Below, one piece after another: positions 36,901-45,550 of a stretch of 64,000 nt of DNA. The position numbers were made by a program, and so were the translations under genes. The DNA is from Rhodeus uyekii. Lineage: Eukaryota; Chordata; Actinopteri; Cypriniformes; Acheilognathidae. Every line of letters begins with the position of its first letter. Position 1 is the first letter of the stretch. The notes below the pieces were generated by a model. The model saw nothing but the letters and a program-made list of their open reading frames with translations, ran no database searches and was not told the DNA's origin. Where the stretch lies: positions 1,922,001 through 1,986,000 of the forward strand of contig JAWRVZ010000076.1 of the NCBI GenBank assembly GCA_037043235.1, read 5' to 3'.

Positions 36901-39248
36901 TCTATACGCTAACATGCTAAATGCTGTAATGAAGCCAATATATGTAATGCAGGTGTGTTATAATCAGACTCTCACTATGATAAACATTATTTATCCTGAA
37001 AACAGCCCCTCCAGTTATTGTCCCTTACCTGGTGCTCTTCATGAGGAAGCTCTGGTTCAACGTGATCACAGGGAAAGATCTAACAGCTGACTTAATGTTC
37101 CACTTTCCTCAGGTTTGTTGTCAATCTAATCATTCCTACTGACAGCAGAATTCTATAAAATCATACATTTAACCTACCTTACAGTGTATTAATGGTTCAC
37201 ATGAGTGAATGGAGTGGATTAGGTATTTAGGTATTTAGGTATTAGGTAGGCCAACCCAGAAGTTCGCATCATCCTTGTTCTTTGGACAAAAATCTAAGAG
37301 GATTTTAAACTTTAAGTTAAAATTTGTTTATCACAAATGAACAACTTTTATGAGTTTTAAGGTTAAAATACAATTACCAGCAGTACAAACTAAAGTTAGG
37401 ATAAAAACACTGTTACATGACTTCAATATCACCACCACTAAACATCTGACAAGTGTTTTTATCTTTATCAGAACCTTTTTTCTGTTCAACGTCTATAATC
37501 AAATTTAGTCACTTTTTAGCAACTGTCTTTTTCAAGATACATAAAGGCTTTATAAAAAATGAATGGAGCATTGCTGATGTATTTTATGTTGTTGAAATGT
37601 TATTTCAGACATTTAACCAAAAACCCTTTAAAATACATTATTGATGATGGAAACGGAAGTGTGTTCCTTCAGCGCTCTATAATGCAGTGCAACTTTGCCC
37701 ACCTATCTTCTTTTTGTTTTCCCAGGAAGTGCCAAAGTATTTGCGGGGTTACCATAATGTGTCTAAAGAGGACATGATCTATCTGGCAGGACTGTTGTTG
37801 CGCATTCAGATTGACACGGATAAGTCACAGTTTGTCATGATCCCTAGAATGCTGAAAGATCTGGTGCCGGCTGATCAGCACAGGATCATGACTCCTGAGG
37901 ACTGGAAAAAGGTGATCCTCAATATATTTTAAAGATATGGCTTTATGTGTTTTGACTTTTTCAAATCTTAAGTCTCTACATAAACATACACTACTGTTCA
38001 AAAGTCAGTAAGATCAGTTTTATTTATTTTTTATTTTTTAAAGAAGTAAGGCCACATCAAAACAATCAAAAGTGACTACTACCAAATTTCTTCCTCCAGT
38101 AAATGCTGTTCTCTTGAGCTTTTTCAATTCACCAAAGAATACTAAAAAAAATGCAGCACAAGTGTTTTCAACATTGATAATAATAATAGATGTTTCTTGA
38201 GCAGCAAATCATCATATTAGAATGATTTCTGAAGGATCATGTGACACTGAAGACTGGAGTAATGATGCTGAAAATAAATTACCTTTGAAAATTTACTCAA
38301 ATAGAAAATATTTATTTTTAAATAGTATTTTTTTCCATATTGCTGTTTTTACTGTATTTTTCAAATAAAATAAAGGGGAAGAATCTTTCAAAACATTCTT
38401 GCCAACCCAATCTGAGAAGAACCTCACAAGCGATATTAATTCAGAATGTATAAAACATTAATTAATAATATATTTGAACAACCTAGCATCATAATAAATG
38501 ACACAAATGTTTTGACCTCTGGTTTGCAGCACATGATCAACTCATACAACAAGCAGGCAGGCATAACTATAGATGAAGCCAAACTCCAGTTCCTGAAGAT
38601 CGTCTCACAGTGGCCTACCTTTGGATGTGCTTTCTTCGAAGTAAAGGTATCTTGGGCAGCACTAATAATAAACCTAACGGCTAATAAGGAGGTTGTTTTC
38701 TTGATACTGACTGTGGTTTTTCTCCCAGCAAACATCAGAGAAGAGTTACCCCAGTGTTATCATGATATCAATCAGCAAACAAGGAGTTAGCCTCATCGAC
38801 CCTAGGACAAAGGTAGTGATCCGTCTGCATATATACATAACACAACTATAATGCTCAGCTTGCCTTAACATTGTGTAGCCTGTGAAGTTAAAAAGTGTTT
38901 TTGTCTGACTTGCCTGCAGGAAGTGATTGTGATGCATCTATTCAGTAAGATCACTTCCTGGTCTAGCGGAAGCACCTATTTTCACATGACCATTGGCAAT
39001 CTAGTGCAGGGCAACACTCTGCTCTGTGAGACCTCACTGGTAAATATAGAGTGCCTGCGTGCACACACCTACACACACATACACACGCACACACACACAC
39101 AAATACTGCAAGTGCATATATGTTAATATCCTCCCTGACTGTTTGTTTCTTGCAGGGTTATAAAATAAGTGATCTTCTGTCCTCTTACAAGAACATGTAC
39201 ATGAAGGAGATAACAGTGGTGCGACCCAGAAATCAAATGTTCACTTGA
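18952..39248 (+). CDS. myo7b: Unconventional myosin VIIb
   Basis: Actin-based motor; mammalian MYO7B organises brush-border microvilli by carrying the intermicrovillar adhesion complex. Coding exons: 18952-18969, 19172-19273, 19787-19939, 21866-22050, 23237-23358, 23433-23575, 23862-23975, 24274-24427, 24542-24618, 24742-24861, 25314-25456, 25589-25799, 25887-26022, 26112-26281, 26369-26509, 26629-26787, 27327-27419, 27773-27867, 27947-28031, 28121-28339, 29071-29268, 29458-29769, 29896-30048, 30462-30536, 30649-30800, 30901-31027, 31549-31668, 31754-31927, 32012-32239, 32346-32513, 32638-32755, 33144-33270, 33446-33609, 33864-34045, 35327-35451, 35601-35746, 35917-36070, 36160-36315, 36419-36524, 36603-36716, 36807-36894, 37006-37112, 37726-37911, 38530-38646, 38729-38812, 38920-39039, 39156-39248. 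All phases join, giving about 2177 aa (human MYO7B about 2116). The 18-base first exon encodes MVMLKK, as in the MYO7 N-terminus. MYO7B rather than MYO7A is favoured by tail wording, the short post-IQ region and mammalian linkage to SAP130. Introns 22 (GC-AG) and 36 (AT-AC) are non-canonical. Confidence 0.95.
20637..21584. mobile_element. Pogo/Tigger-like DNA transposon, myo7b intron 3
   Basis: Inverted ends CAGTGGAATTCACTTATCTC (20639) and, on the other strand, CAGTGGAATCTGGTTATGTC ending at 21582, flanked by TA (20637-20638, 21583-21584). It is 944 bp without the TA. Several short frames inside have no recognisable transposase. The family differs from the other Tigger-like copies in this window. 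Confidence 0.75.
22050..23236. other. myo7b intron 4, no feature seen
   Basis: AT-rich intron of about 1.2 kb. No coding or RNA feature recognised. Near 22318-22430 there is an imperfect duplication of wording such as AAACAGCCATCAATCCC and AAACAGCTATCAAACCC. Confidence 0.5.
24930..25240 (-). repeat. Family A repeat, reverse, myo7b intron 10
   Basis: Contains TTGCTCACCAAGGCTGTATT, CAGTAAAAACAGTAATATTG, GAATTTTCAGCAGCCATTAC and CTTCAGTGTCACATGATAC. It is followed by a TA dinucleotide run at about 25191-25212. Confidence 0.65.
27525..27720 (+). repeat. Family A repeat fragment, myo7b intron 17
   Basis: Contains AAATAAATGCTGTTTTTTTT, CAACTGTTTTCAACATTGAT and ATTAGAATGATTTCTGAAGG, all family A wording. 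Confidence 0.6.
27773..28339 (+). other. myo7b: myo7b exons 18-20: IQ-motif neck
   Basis: Residues 748-880. Five IQ-like light-chain (calmodulin-type) binding motifs can be read in series: ALIIQRVMLAHKDR, ALVLQKNWRGHRDR, FARLQAKVRSRQL, AVTLQTQTRGYLAR and VILLQAQTRGLLAR. The number agrees with class VII myosins. Confidence 0.88.
28369..28379 (+). repeat. Poly-G tract
   Basis: A run of about a dozen G in myo7b intron 20, just after the donor of exon 20. It is likely length-variable and error-prone in sequencing. Confidence 0.8.
28385..29030. repeat. Two opposed family A repeat copies, myo7b intron 20
   Basis: The left part (about 28385-28560) is in reverse orientation (GTCATTACTCCAGTCTTAAG). 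The right part (about 28565-29030) is forward (GATCAAAAGTGACAGTAAAG, TTCATCAAAGAATCCTGAAA, GTGGGCATAAGAGACTTCTT). Their opposed arrangement could fold back in the pre-mRNA. Confidence 0.6.
29770..29895 (+). other. myo7b: Non-canonical GC-AG intron in myo7b
   Basis: Exon 22 ends ACACTG and the intron begins GCAAGT, the usual extended consensus of GC donors; it ends CTCCAG. The join keeps frame and gives DTLASLTVWWIILRFMGD, aligned with the human MyTH4 sequence. The nearby GT alternatives break the frame. Confidence 0.8.
31188..31492. mobile_element. MITE-like repeat in myo7b intron 26
   Basis: Begins GGTCTCACTTTATATTAGGT and ends with CTAAGGTAAATTGTGACC, which is an imperfect inverted copy of the start. 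The interior has the C-rich stretch TTCCCTTACCCCTTAACCCA, familiar from an abundant fish repeat. Superfamily not assigned. Confidence 0.55.
31754..33609 (+). other. myo7b: myo7b exons 28-33: first FERM domain
   Basis: About residues 1260-1585. The F1 lobe starts with the VETKNPIGVVVLLMDGRS segment, followed by DTYGFSLYAAMNEKMWSLG; then APWRLYFRKEIFTPWHD and the VNWKGVFFQDG F3-type strand. Wording is close to human MYO7B. Confidence 0.85.
32805..33090. repeat. MITE-like fish repeat, myo7b intron 31
   Basis: The left side, TGTCATTACTTATCTTCATG then TCATTCCAAACCTGTATGAC, pairs imperfectly with GAAGTCATACAGGTTTCTGA near 33045. This is a typical palindromic short element of cyprinids, degraded here. 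Confidence 0.5.
33864..34045 (+). other. myo7b: myo7b exon 34: SH3 domain
   Basis: Residues about 1586-1646. LLSFRRGDVLYIIKDG and GGWLTARNERTSQTGAVS fit the SH3 fold between the two MyTH4-FERM modules of class VII myosins. The aromatic ALYDY-type ligand groove residues are poorly conserved, as in other MYO7 SH3 domains. Confidence 0.8.
34300..34701 (+). mobile_element. Solo-LTR-like element, myo7b intron 34
   Basis: A 402-bp block that begins TGTCACTTCCTG and ends GTAACA, giving TG...CA-type termini. In order it holds a TATAAAA-type box at 34447-34453, transcript-like sequence and an AATAAA at 34624-34629, as an LTR would. The first 100 bases carry four spaced copies of CACTTCCTG. I see no matching target-site duplication and no internal retroelement, so this is a solo LTR or a fragment. 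Confidence 0.5.
35747..35916 (+). other. myo7b: Probable U12-type AT-AC intron in myo7b
   Basis: Intron 36. It begins ATATCCTTCC, a perfect match to the U12 AT-AC donor ATATCCTT, and ends TTTCTAC. A branch-like motif TTCTTTAAC lies at 35897-35905, about 11-12 bases from the end, as U12 introns require (consensus TTCCTTAAC). The join gives CDSFTAILKYMGDYP, aligned with human MYO7A and MYO7B. No AG acceptor gives that reading. Confidence 0.88.
37985..38405 (+). repeat. Family A repeat, best-preserved copy, myo7b intron 43
   Basis: Runs from CTACTGTTCAAAAGTCAGTA through CAACATTGATAATAATAATA, ATTAGAATGATTTCTGAAGG, ATCATGTGACACTGAAGACT and GGAGTAATGATGCTGAAAAT to CAAATAAAATAAAG and TCTTGCCAACCC. 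This copy defines the family for the others listed. Confidence 0.7.
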
Positions 39249-39670
39249 ATTGTCATGTAGTATGAATATTTTTGTTCGTTTTTTTGAGTCTTTACTGTTA
39301 TAATTCTTCTATAAATTTGTTTTTGGTCATTTTGATGTACTCTGTAAGTAAAATGGCCTTTTATCATTACCATCGGCTAGCTCTTTTAAGCGGATAACTT
39401 TTTAATATGTAAGTCACTATAGATCTGTCAATGAATCAGCTGTTTAAATCATAATGTTTTTGCTCGTTTCTTCTTCTATGTTTATACTTGTTTTAAATAA
39501 TCATTGTATAGGCTAGAATATTTATTATTATATCAGTGGTCCACCTTTTCATCGACTTTGCATTTCAATGTTACAGTAGGTGGCAGTATTTTCTACTGTT
39601 TAATTCTAATCCATCTAATACTGCTTTGAAGGAACAACTATATTTAACAATAAAATTCAAAATTGTTTTG
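39249..39670 (+). other. myo7b: myo7b 3' UTR
   Basis: Follows the TGA at 39246-39248. The first convincing AATAAA is at 39649-39654, giving a UTR of about 420 bases. The cleavage site is inferred. Confidence 0.6.
39649..39654 (+). terminator. myo7b: Probable myo7b poly(A) signal
   Basis: Canonical AATAAA about 400 bases after the stop codon. Confidence 0.6.
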
Positions 39671-39974
39671 AAAATTTAATTGTCGGTGGATGGTGACTTG
39701 GAGCAGTTTGTAATAAATAATAATCAGTAATTTAATATATTCTAATTTCATATGTTCTCCATGTAATGAGGGATATTTTTCACAATATTCTCGGTTTCTA
39801 TTATTTGCACTTTGGTTACTCTTAAAAAAAAAGCTTCTAACTTACAATACAGTAACTTCACTGACTTACTCTCTTTACACACCACACCACCAATGGGTCA
39901 AGTTTTATCAGATGTTACATTTGTGAGTTTTGATGTAGGGCATTTTTTACTACTATTTACTTTTCTTTTTTATG

Positions 39975-40285
39975 GTTTTGAAGTCTCTCACGATCACCAA
40001 GACTGCCTTTATTTAATCAAAAATATAGTAAACAGTAATATTGTGAAATATTAATACAGTTTAAAATAACATTTTTCTATTTAACCAATTCTATCATGTA
40101 CATTTTTTATGGTAATGGTGAATTTTCAGCAGTCATTACTCTAGTCTTCAGAGTCACATGATCCTTCAGAAATAATTAGCTAATTATCTTTTGATTTGAT
40201 TATGAAGAAAAATGTCATATTATAATGACGTTTGTAACATTATAAAAGTCTTTACTGCCACTTTTAATAATTTTAAGGCATCCAA
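39975..40285 (-). repeat. Family A repeat, reverse orientation
   Basis: Contains TCACCAAGACTGCCTTTATT, AACAGTAATATTGTGAAATA, GTGAATTTTCAGCAGTCATT and AGTCACATGATCCTTCAGAA, then the family's 5' part with TCTTTACTGCCACTTTTAAT. Confidence 0.65.
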
Positions 40286-40298
40286 AATGATTAAAATG

Positions 40299-40376
40299 AT
40301 CAGCTGTCATGAGAATGGAAATGCACACTATCATTCAAAATGTAGACTGTACATTTCTATTCTCATGACAGCTGAT
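40299..40376. repeat. Near-perfect hairpin, 25-base arms and 28-base loop
   Basis: Left arm 40299-40323 starts ATCAGCTGTCATGAGAAT; right arm 40352-40376 is its reverse complement with a single mismatch (24 of 25). The loop is 40324-40351. It lies directly against a family A repeat. It could be a very short palindromic mobile element or a structured RNA; neither is shown. Confidence 0.8.
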
Positions 40377-42559
40377 TTAAAATGCCTACTGGCATGTCAC
40401 ACTCTTAGGGAACAAATGGATTTTGAGTAGATTAACATCTTTTAGTTAGGACATTATTAGTTGAGATCTTAAAGTTACTTATTTCTTTCCAAATCCACTG
40501 AAACATGCACTGGCTTTTGGGATTTTCACAGCCTCTCTTTCCATTTAATTCTTCCACTAAACCAAAATATCCTAATGTGCCTCTCTCAACCCCTGGCCTC
40601 TTGACCACCAATTCAGCCTTTCCATTAAACTGAAAGAAAGCCTTGTGCTAAAATGGGAAAATCCAGCATGAATACTCCACAGCAATCATGGTAATCGAGT
40701 GTAGAGCAAGGTTTTTGGCCCTGACGCACACTTTGCCATGTGCTCACTATTACCAAATAAAAACACAGGACCTGGGTGAGTGAAAGAGACATTAGAAACA
40801 CAACAATGCACTGTGGGAGAGAAAACCCCTTTCCGATACGTCACGTATCCATTTCTCTACAGCCATAAGCTTCATTTTGTCTCACTGACGTGATCCTTGT
40901 GTTATTAGGAACATGTTCTTGATATCACAACTTCATGAAGACTCAAGACTGAAACTTTCTGACTGGAGCTTTTACTGATCCTCCTGTAAAAATATAAAGG
41001 ATTTTCAGGACAAAATCAAGGACTAAATAAAGGCTTATAACGTTGCCCAGGAACAACTTTAATATCAGTAATGTGTAAAATATAATTTAACTGCTATCTT
41101 TAATTAATTCTAAAACAACCTTAAAATGCTGTACATTTTGTAAAATCATTTTTCTTGGGGGAATATTAGCTCCCATTTGTGGCCCCGGATCTCTGTTTGA
41201 AAGCCCCTGTTTTAATTATCTAGATCTTCCTTATGTGCATTACTTTATCGCTCATTATAATTAAAACGTAAGTGGACTTGGATCTGTTCTGGTTTGGTAT
41301 TCACACAGGCAGGTTTTTTAAAAGTCTTGCATTGTGTTCTGAACTGTCACATTACTCATGCCAATAAATTGATCAGGAATGCTTTAATGCATTCCTCTAA
41401 ATAAATAGCCCAGCAAATGCAATCATGGCCAAGAGCTGAGAGTGAGACTATAAAACATGCAGCTCTGAAAAATGCAGCCATGCACGTGACTAGCATTTGA
41501 AATGCTGTCACTCCTAAACATGAAAACATATATAGCACGTGAATGGGGTATGTGTGGTTCGTGGTTTTACTCCTCTCCATCATTGAACTTGCACTATTGC
41601 AGTCACGAGGTGAAAAAAAGGAAAAAGTTTACAACAATGAATGGAAGGCTGCTTTAATTTATTTGCCTTACAGCATGTTTCAGATCTATCATTCAGAGAG
41701 TGTCCAAATTGAAGGTTATTCCGTCCAGTCATCAATCAATGCTGGAAATGTGTGCGGCTGAAGTAATCAATCTACTCTCTCACCAACCAGCATGTGTCAG
41801 ACAATGAACAGGACAACCTTTTATTTTAGAAAGATGGCGTAAATTCATACTGGGTTTGTTTGAAAAATAATCTGTTTGGTTCCTGGCTAGACTGATACAA
41901 AATTCATCTAACGTTGACTTTTGACAAACACCAATGTTTCCAATCGCTTTAATTCTGATTTGTAAGGCAGATTTCTGCAGCCTCACTCAACGAAGAAAAA
42001 TTCATATTTGCTGGCGTTCCACATTTCAAGCTTCAGGAATGTGCCCTTTGACCTTGAAATGCTCCACGACCCTCCATTTTGTTCGTGTTGAGGAAGAAAT
42101 CCAAGGTTAAAAAATGTCAAGTGCTTCTCAAAAGTCGAAAGAATGTTGGCAGCTATTCTGGCTCTGAGGAGGAAAAGGCCTCCACTGCGCTTATAAACAA
42201 GATGAATTGCAGTGTATCACATGTTTCCTGGTCCCATACAGGCTGTAACAGCCATAAAAATGCTAAATCTTTCATTCCAACCAAGAGGATTTTCTTTGCT
42301 TATATAAACTCTCCTACAGCCAAGTTTGTTCTTGTGTTGGTATGAAGATCCAGTGCCACAGTGTCGTCATCACATTTGCCTGGTAAAATGTTATTTGGTA
42401 GAAGACGGTTAATAGCAAATATTGAAACCACATGTGAATAATGTCAATGGGTGAGGGTCATGAACTCCCACTGTTCTCTCTCTTTTTGTGTTCGTTTAAA
42501 TTTAAAAACTGTACTTAAAATGTTCTCATACTAAGACATGATATGATAATCCATCCCTG

Positions 42560-42561
<2 letters not shown>

Positions 42562-42601
<40 letters not shown>
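42562..42601. repeat. AT dinucleotide microsatellite
   Basis: About twenty uninterrupted AT/TA units. Confidence 0.9.
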
Positions 42602-42603
<2 letters not shown>

Positions 42604-44082
42604 GGGCTCTAGACTCTTTCCACTGGTGCGACTTTCTCAGTTGCAATTTGATTGCAACCTTTTTTTCTAATATTATTCATAATGGTCTCTTAATTTGTAT
42701 ATGATGGTTTTGCATTGATGTGAAGATTGACAGAGACAAAGATTGATATTTGCAAAATATTTCTCGAATATGTTTTGCTACAACATGGGATTAATCAATG
42801 CATGCTGATGATTAATCTTCTCCATACCCTAGTTTTGCAGTAATATAAAAAGACTGACAGTGACATGAGACAATGTAGGCAAAAATGTTTTAATCTTTTA
42901 ACTATCAAATGAAAACCTGGCTCATCCTTTCCCCTCAGCATCCGCACCCTCCACAAGTCCTGTTTCTGGGTTGTTGCCCTTCTACATCCCTGTCCAGATC
43001 CCCTCGTGTCATTTAACTGACCATTCCCATCTTGCTGACCAATCTTACTTTCTGTTACCATATTTAAAATTGTTCGTTTTTATCCAGTTATGGCTGCCAT
43101 GTGAGTCAAGGTTCTTGCACCATTCTCTCATAAATACTTTTTTTAGTGTCAAACAATCCTAAAAATATAAAACATATATTGGCCACCATATAAAGTTTTT
43201 GAATAGCTACCTTCATAATCTTTTTAAGTATCCACTTTAAAAGGGGATAGTTTGACTAGTTGGTGAACTGTAGCTTAACTTGGCAAGCAACAGTTTTAAA
43301 GTAGTTTCAGGAAAAGTAGTTTGAGTGGGAACACTTTTTTAATCCACATGCTTGTTGAAACAACGACCAGCTTTGACATATTGGTAGTAATATCTCATAA
43401 TTAGTAGTAATTATGACCCTTGTTTATTAAGATCTGAACAACTGAGATACTTTCATCAGTCAAACTGAAAAACCACAAACAGTGAAGCATCCTAACATAT
43501 TTTAGCTTAGATGATATCAATATGCTGTAATTCTCTCTCTTTCACTGCACCCTAAATAAAGTTCAATGTTTTGAACCTCCTATTGACTTGTTAAATTAAA
43601 GTATAATTAAAAACCACACCTTCCTCTTTCAAACACTTTGTTTAAAGATTTGAATTGGTATTTGCAATTAATTAATTAGTTAATTTACATACATTTTTTA
43701 CAGGTTTTAACAGTCTGAGAACGCAAGTGAAAAGGCTTCAATTTGGCATTTTCCATTTAATCCATTTTTCTTTTAATTACATATTATGAATATATTTTAT
43801 TTTATGGTGTCCTTCTTGCACTGTAATTATACATTTATGTACTGAGTAATATTAATACTGTATTGTGGTTAGGATTAGGATCATTTACATGAAATGAATT
43901 GTATTGTATAATGAATTGCTTTAATCAGCGCTTGACCTCTTAATTTGGTGTTTTTATTTTGTTTTTGCATTTCGCAACTTCATTTCCTGGTTTCAGATCA
44001 TTTTAAAAATTTAACCCCTATAGTTAATGAAATATGCATTTAAAACATGCAAAGTTTTGTTGGATTGTTTCACACAATTGAG

Positions 44083-44109
44083 TGCTAGCATTCCTTGTGA
44101 ATGCTAGCA
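44083..44109. repeat. Perfect 11-bp inverted repeat
   Basis: Arms TGCTAGCATTC (44083-44093) and GAATGCTAGCA (44099-44109) with a five-base loop. The arms contain NheI-type GCTAGC palindromes. Function unknown. Confidence 0.75.
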
Positions 44110-44649
44110 TGTACTATGTAAACAACTGACTAGCAACAAACAACAATGCAATTCTAAGATGCCTCTCATTACTTTCACAAATTCCAGTTAGTTAAAACTA
44201 AACAATGCATCTTAAACAGATGTAGTCTTGTCCTATATTTAGAAACAGGGTGACATCAAAACTATGTTAAAAAGCATGTGACTACACAAAGAAATGTGTC
44301 GATGAAAGTAGTATTCACAGAATATGTGTTGGCTAAGTCAGCTTTGAGCATGTTAACTATTGTTCTCTCTCTAAAGCTAAATGTTTGTCTGAATGACTCA
44401 GATGTCTATGTCTAAAATGCGAATAAAGGTGAGCCTGAAGGAAATAGTGTGAAGTTTTCTATAATGAAACTTTAGAGCTGGAAAGCCCCTCACTGACATT
44501 TGCTTACAATTACTCATCTTTCTCAGACTGACTGTGAAAACCCGCAGTAACACGACAGAGAATGTGAAAAGTGGGATAAAATCCAGTAGAACCTGCTTGC
44601 TTGAACCAACAAAAAAATTCACAAGGGCTTCACAAACCAACAGACACAT

Positions 44650-45550
44650 ATTTATATATTAATAGCTTTATTGTAAATGTATGAAATGTTTCAGAACATT
44701 CACATCTTTCATGGATTAAATAGAAGAGGTCAACCCTTGGTCATGTGTTTACACAACTTTACTGAAATGCTCTTTGGCACCAGTTCCTCAGCATTACATT
44801 CCAACACAACACAAAATAATTGTACAAAATATATATTAATATTTACTTTGAAACGACACATTGACCAGCAAATGTGCCTTTTAAGAGCGAACATTCAAAA
44901 ACAAAATATAGGAACGCAAATTGTAATATAATACAATTGTTTTTCTCTCTGACAGAGTCCTCTTAGGTCTAAAAAATGTTTTTGTCTCGCACAACATGAC
45001 AATGTTAAGCATGCAATGTAAAAGAATAACTTCGATGAAGGGCGTAGCAGCCATAAATAGAAAAAAATGAGAAAAATTTAACTACTTATAACAATCAGGG
45101 AAGGTGGGGTGGAAAATATACATGCGAGAGCCTCAGTCTCAAGAAGAAAGTCAATTGAACTGGAATGTGGTGAAGTTACCACAGGTCTTCTGAGAGGAGG
45201 GACAATGCAATAGCAATGACAATTTAGGCGTTTGTGCTCATCTTCCTGTACGGGACGGCTGTAATACCAAAAATGTAGGATTCTCACCAGAAGCAAAAGT
45301 GTCAGTAATTCAGCTGATTACATGATCAGTCAAAACATACCAGACTGGACATGTGCTTTTAAGAGAAGAGCTCAGCTCCCTCTTTTACATGAGATTGTGA
45401 GCAGCTCTGTTATTTAGCTGGACTCTTTCTTCACAACAGTATATTGATGTGGTGTCATCTAATATTTTCCAGAGCTCTACATCACACAGTTATGATGCAT
45501 TTATCTTGTAGGGCAGTTTTTTTCTGCATGCCTTGTCCAAGTTTTCTTCA
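44650..45550 (-). other. amotl2: amotl2 3' UTR
   Basis: Untranslated sequence between the stop codon at 45551-45553 and the AATAAA at 44667-44672. No coding signal. Limits inferred. Confidence 0.55.
44667..44672 (-). terminator. amotl2: Probable amotl2 poly(A) signal
   Basis: The minus strand reads AATAAAGC here, about 880 bases after the amotl2 stop codon. This bounds a 3' UTR of roughly 44650-45550. Confidence 0.6.

Larger units (their letters stand above)
35327..39248 (+). other. myo7b: myo7b exons 35-47: second MyTH4-FERM module
   Basis: Residues about 1647-2177. MyTH4: KEPLKQPLLRNLQG, ILKYMGDYPVK, RDEIYCQIMKQMTNN, ERGWQLLWLCCGLFPPS. FERM: STQIFHKVHFPNDTSE, DGYSLFVKTANKV, EVPKYLRGYHNVSKED, WPTFGCAFFEVKQTSE, KITSWSSGSTYFHMTIGN. 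The end LLCETSLGYKISDLLSSY is conserved; the last 19 residues diverge from human. In mammals this module binds USH1C-type partners. Confidence 0.88.
40400..44640. other. Intergenic region between convergent myo7b and amotl2
   Basis: No exon recognised. Short open frames here have no family resemblance. Contents noted separately are an AT microsatellite and a short hairpin. Confidence 0.5.

Noticed and set aside
40299..40376. Calling the hairpin a microRNA gene
   Set aside because: No known seed recognised and a mobile repeat abuts it; structure alone is not enough.
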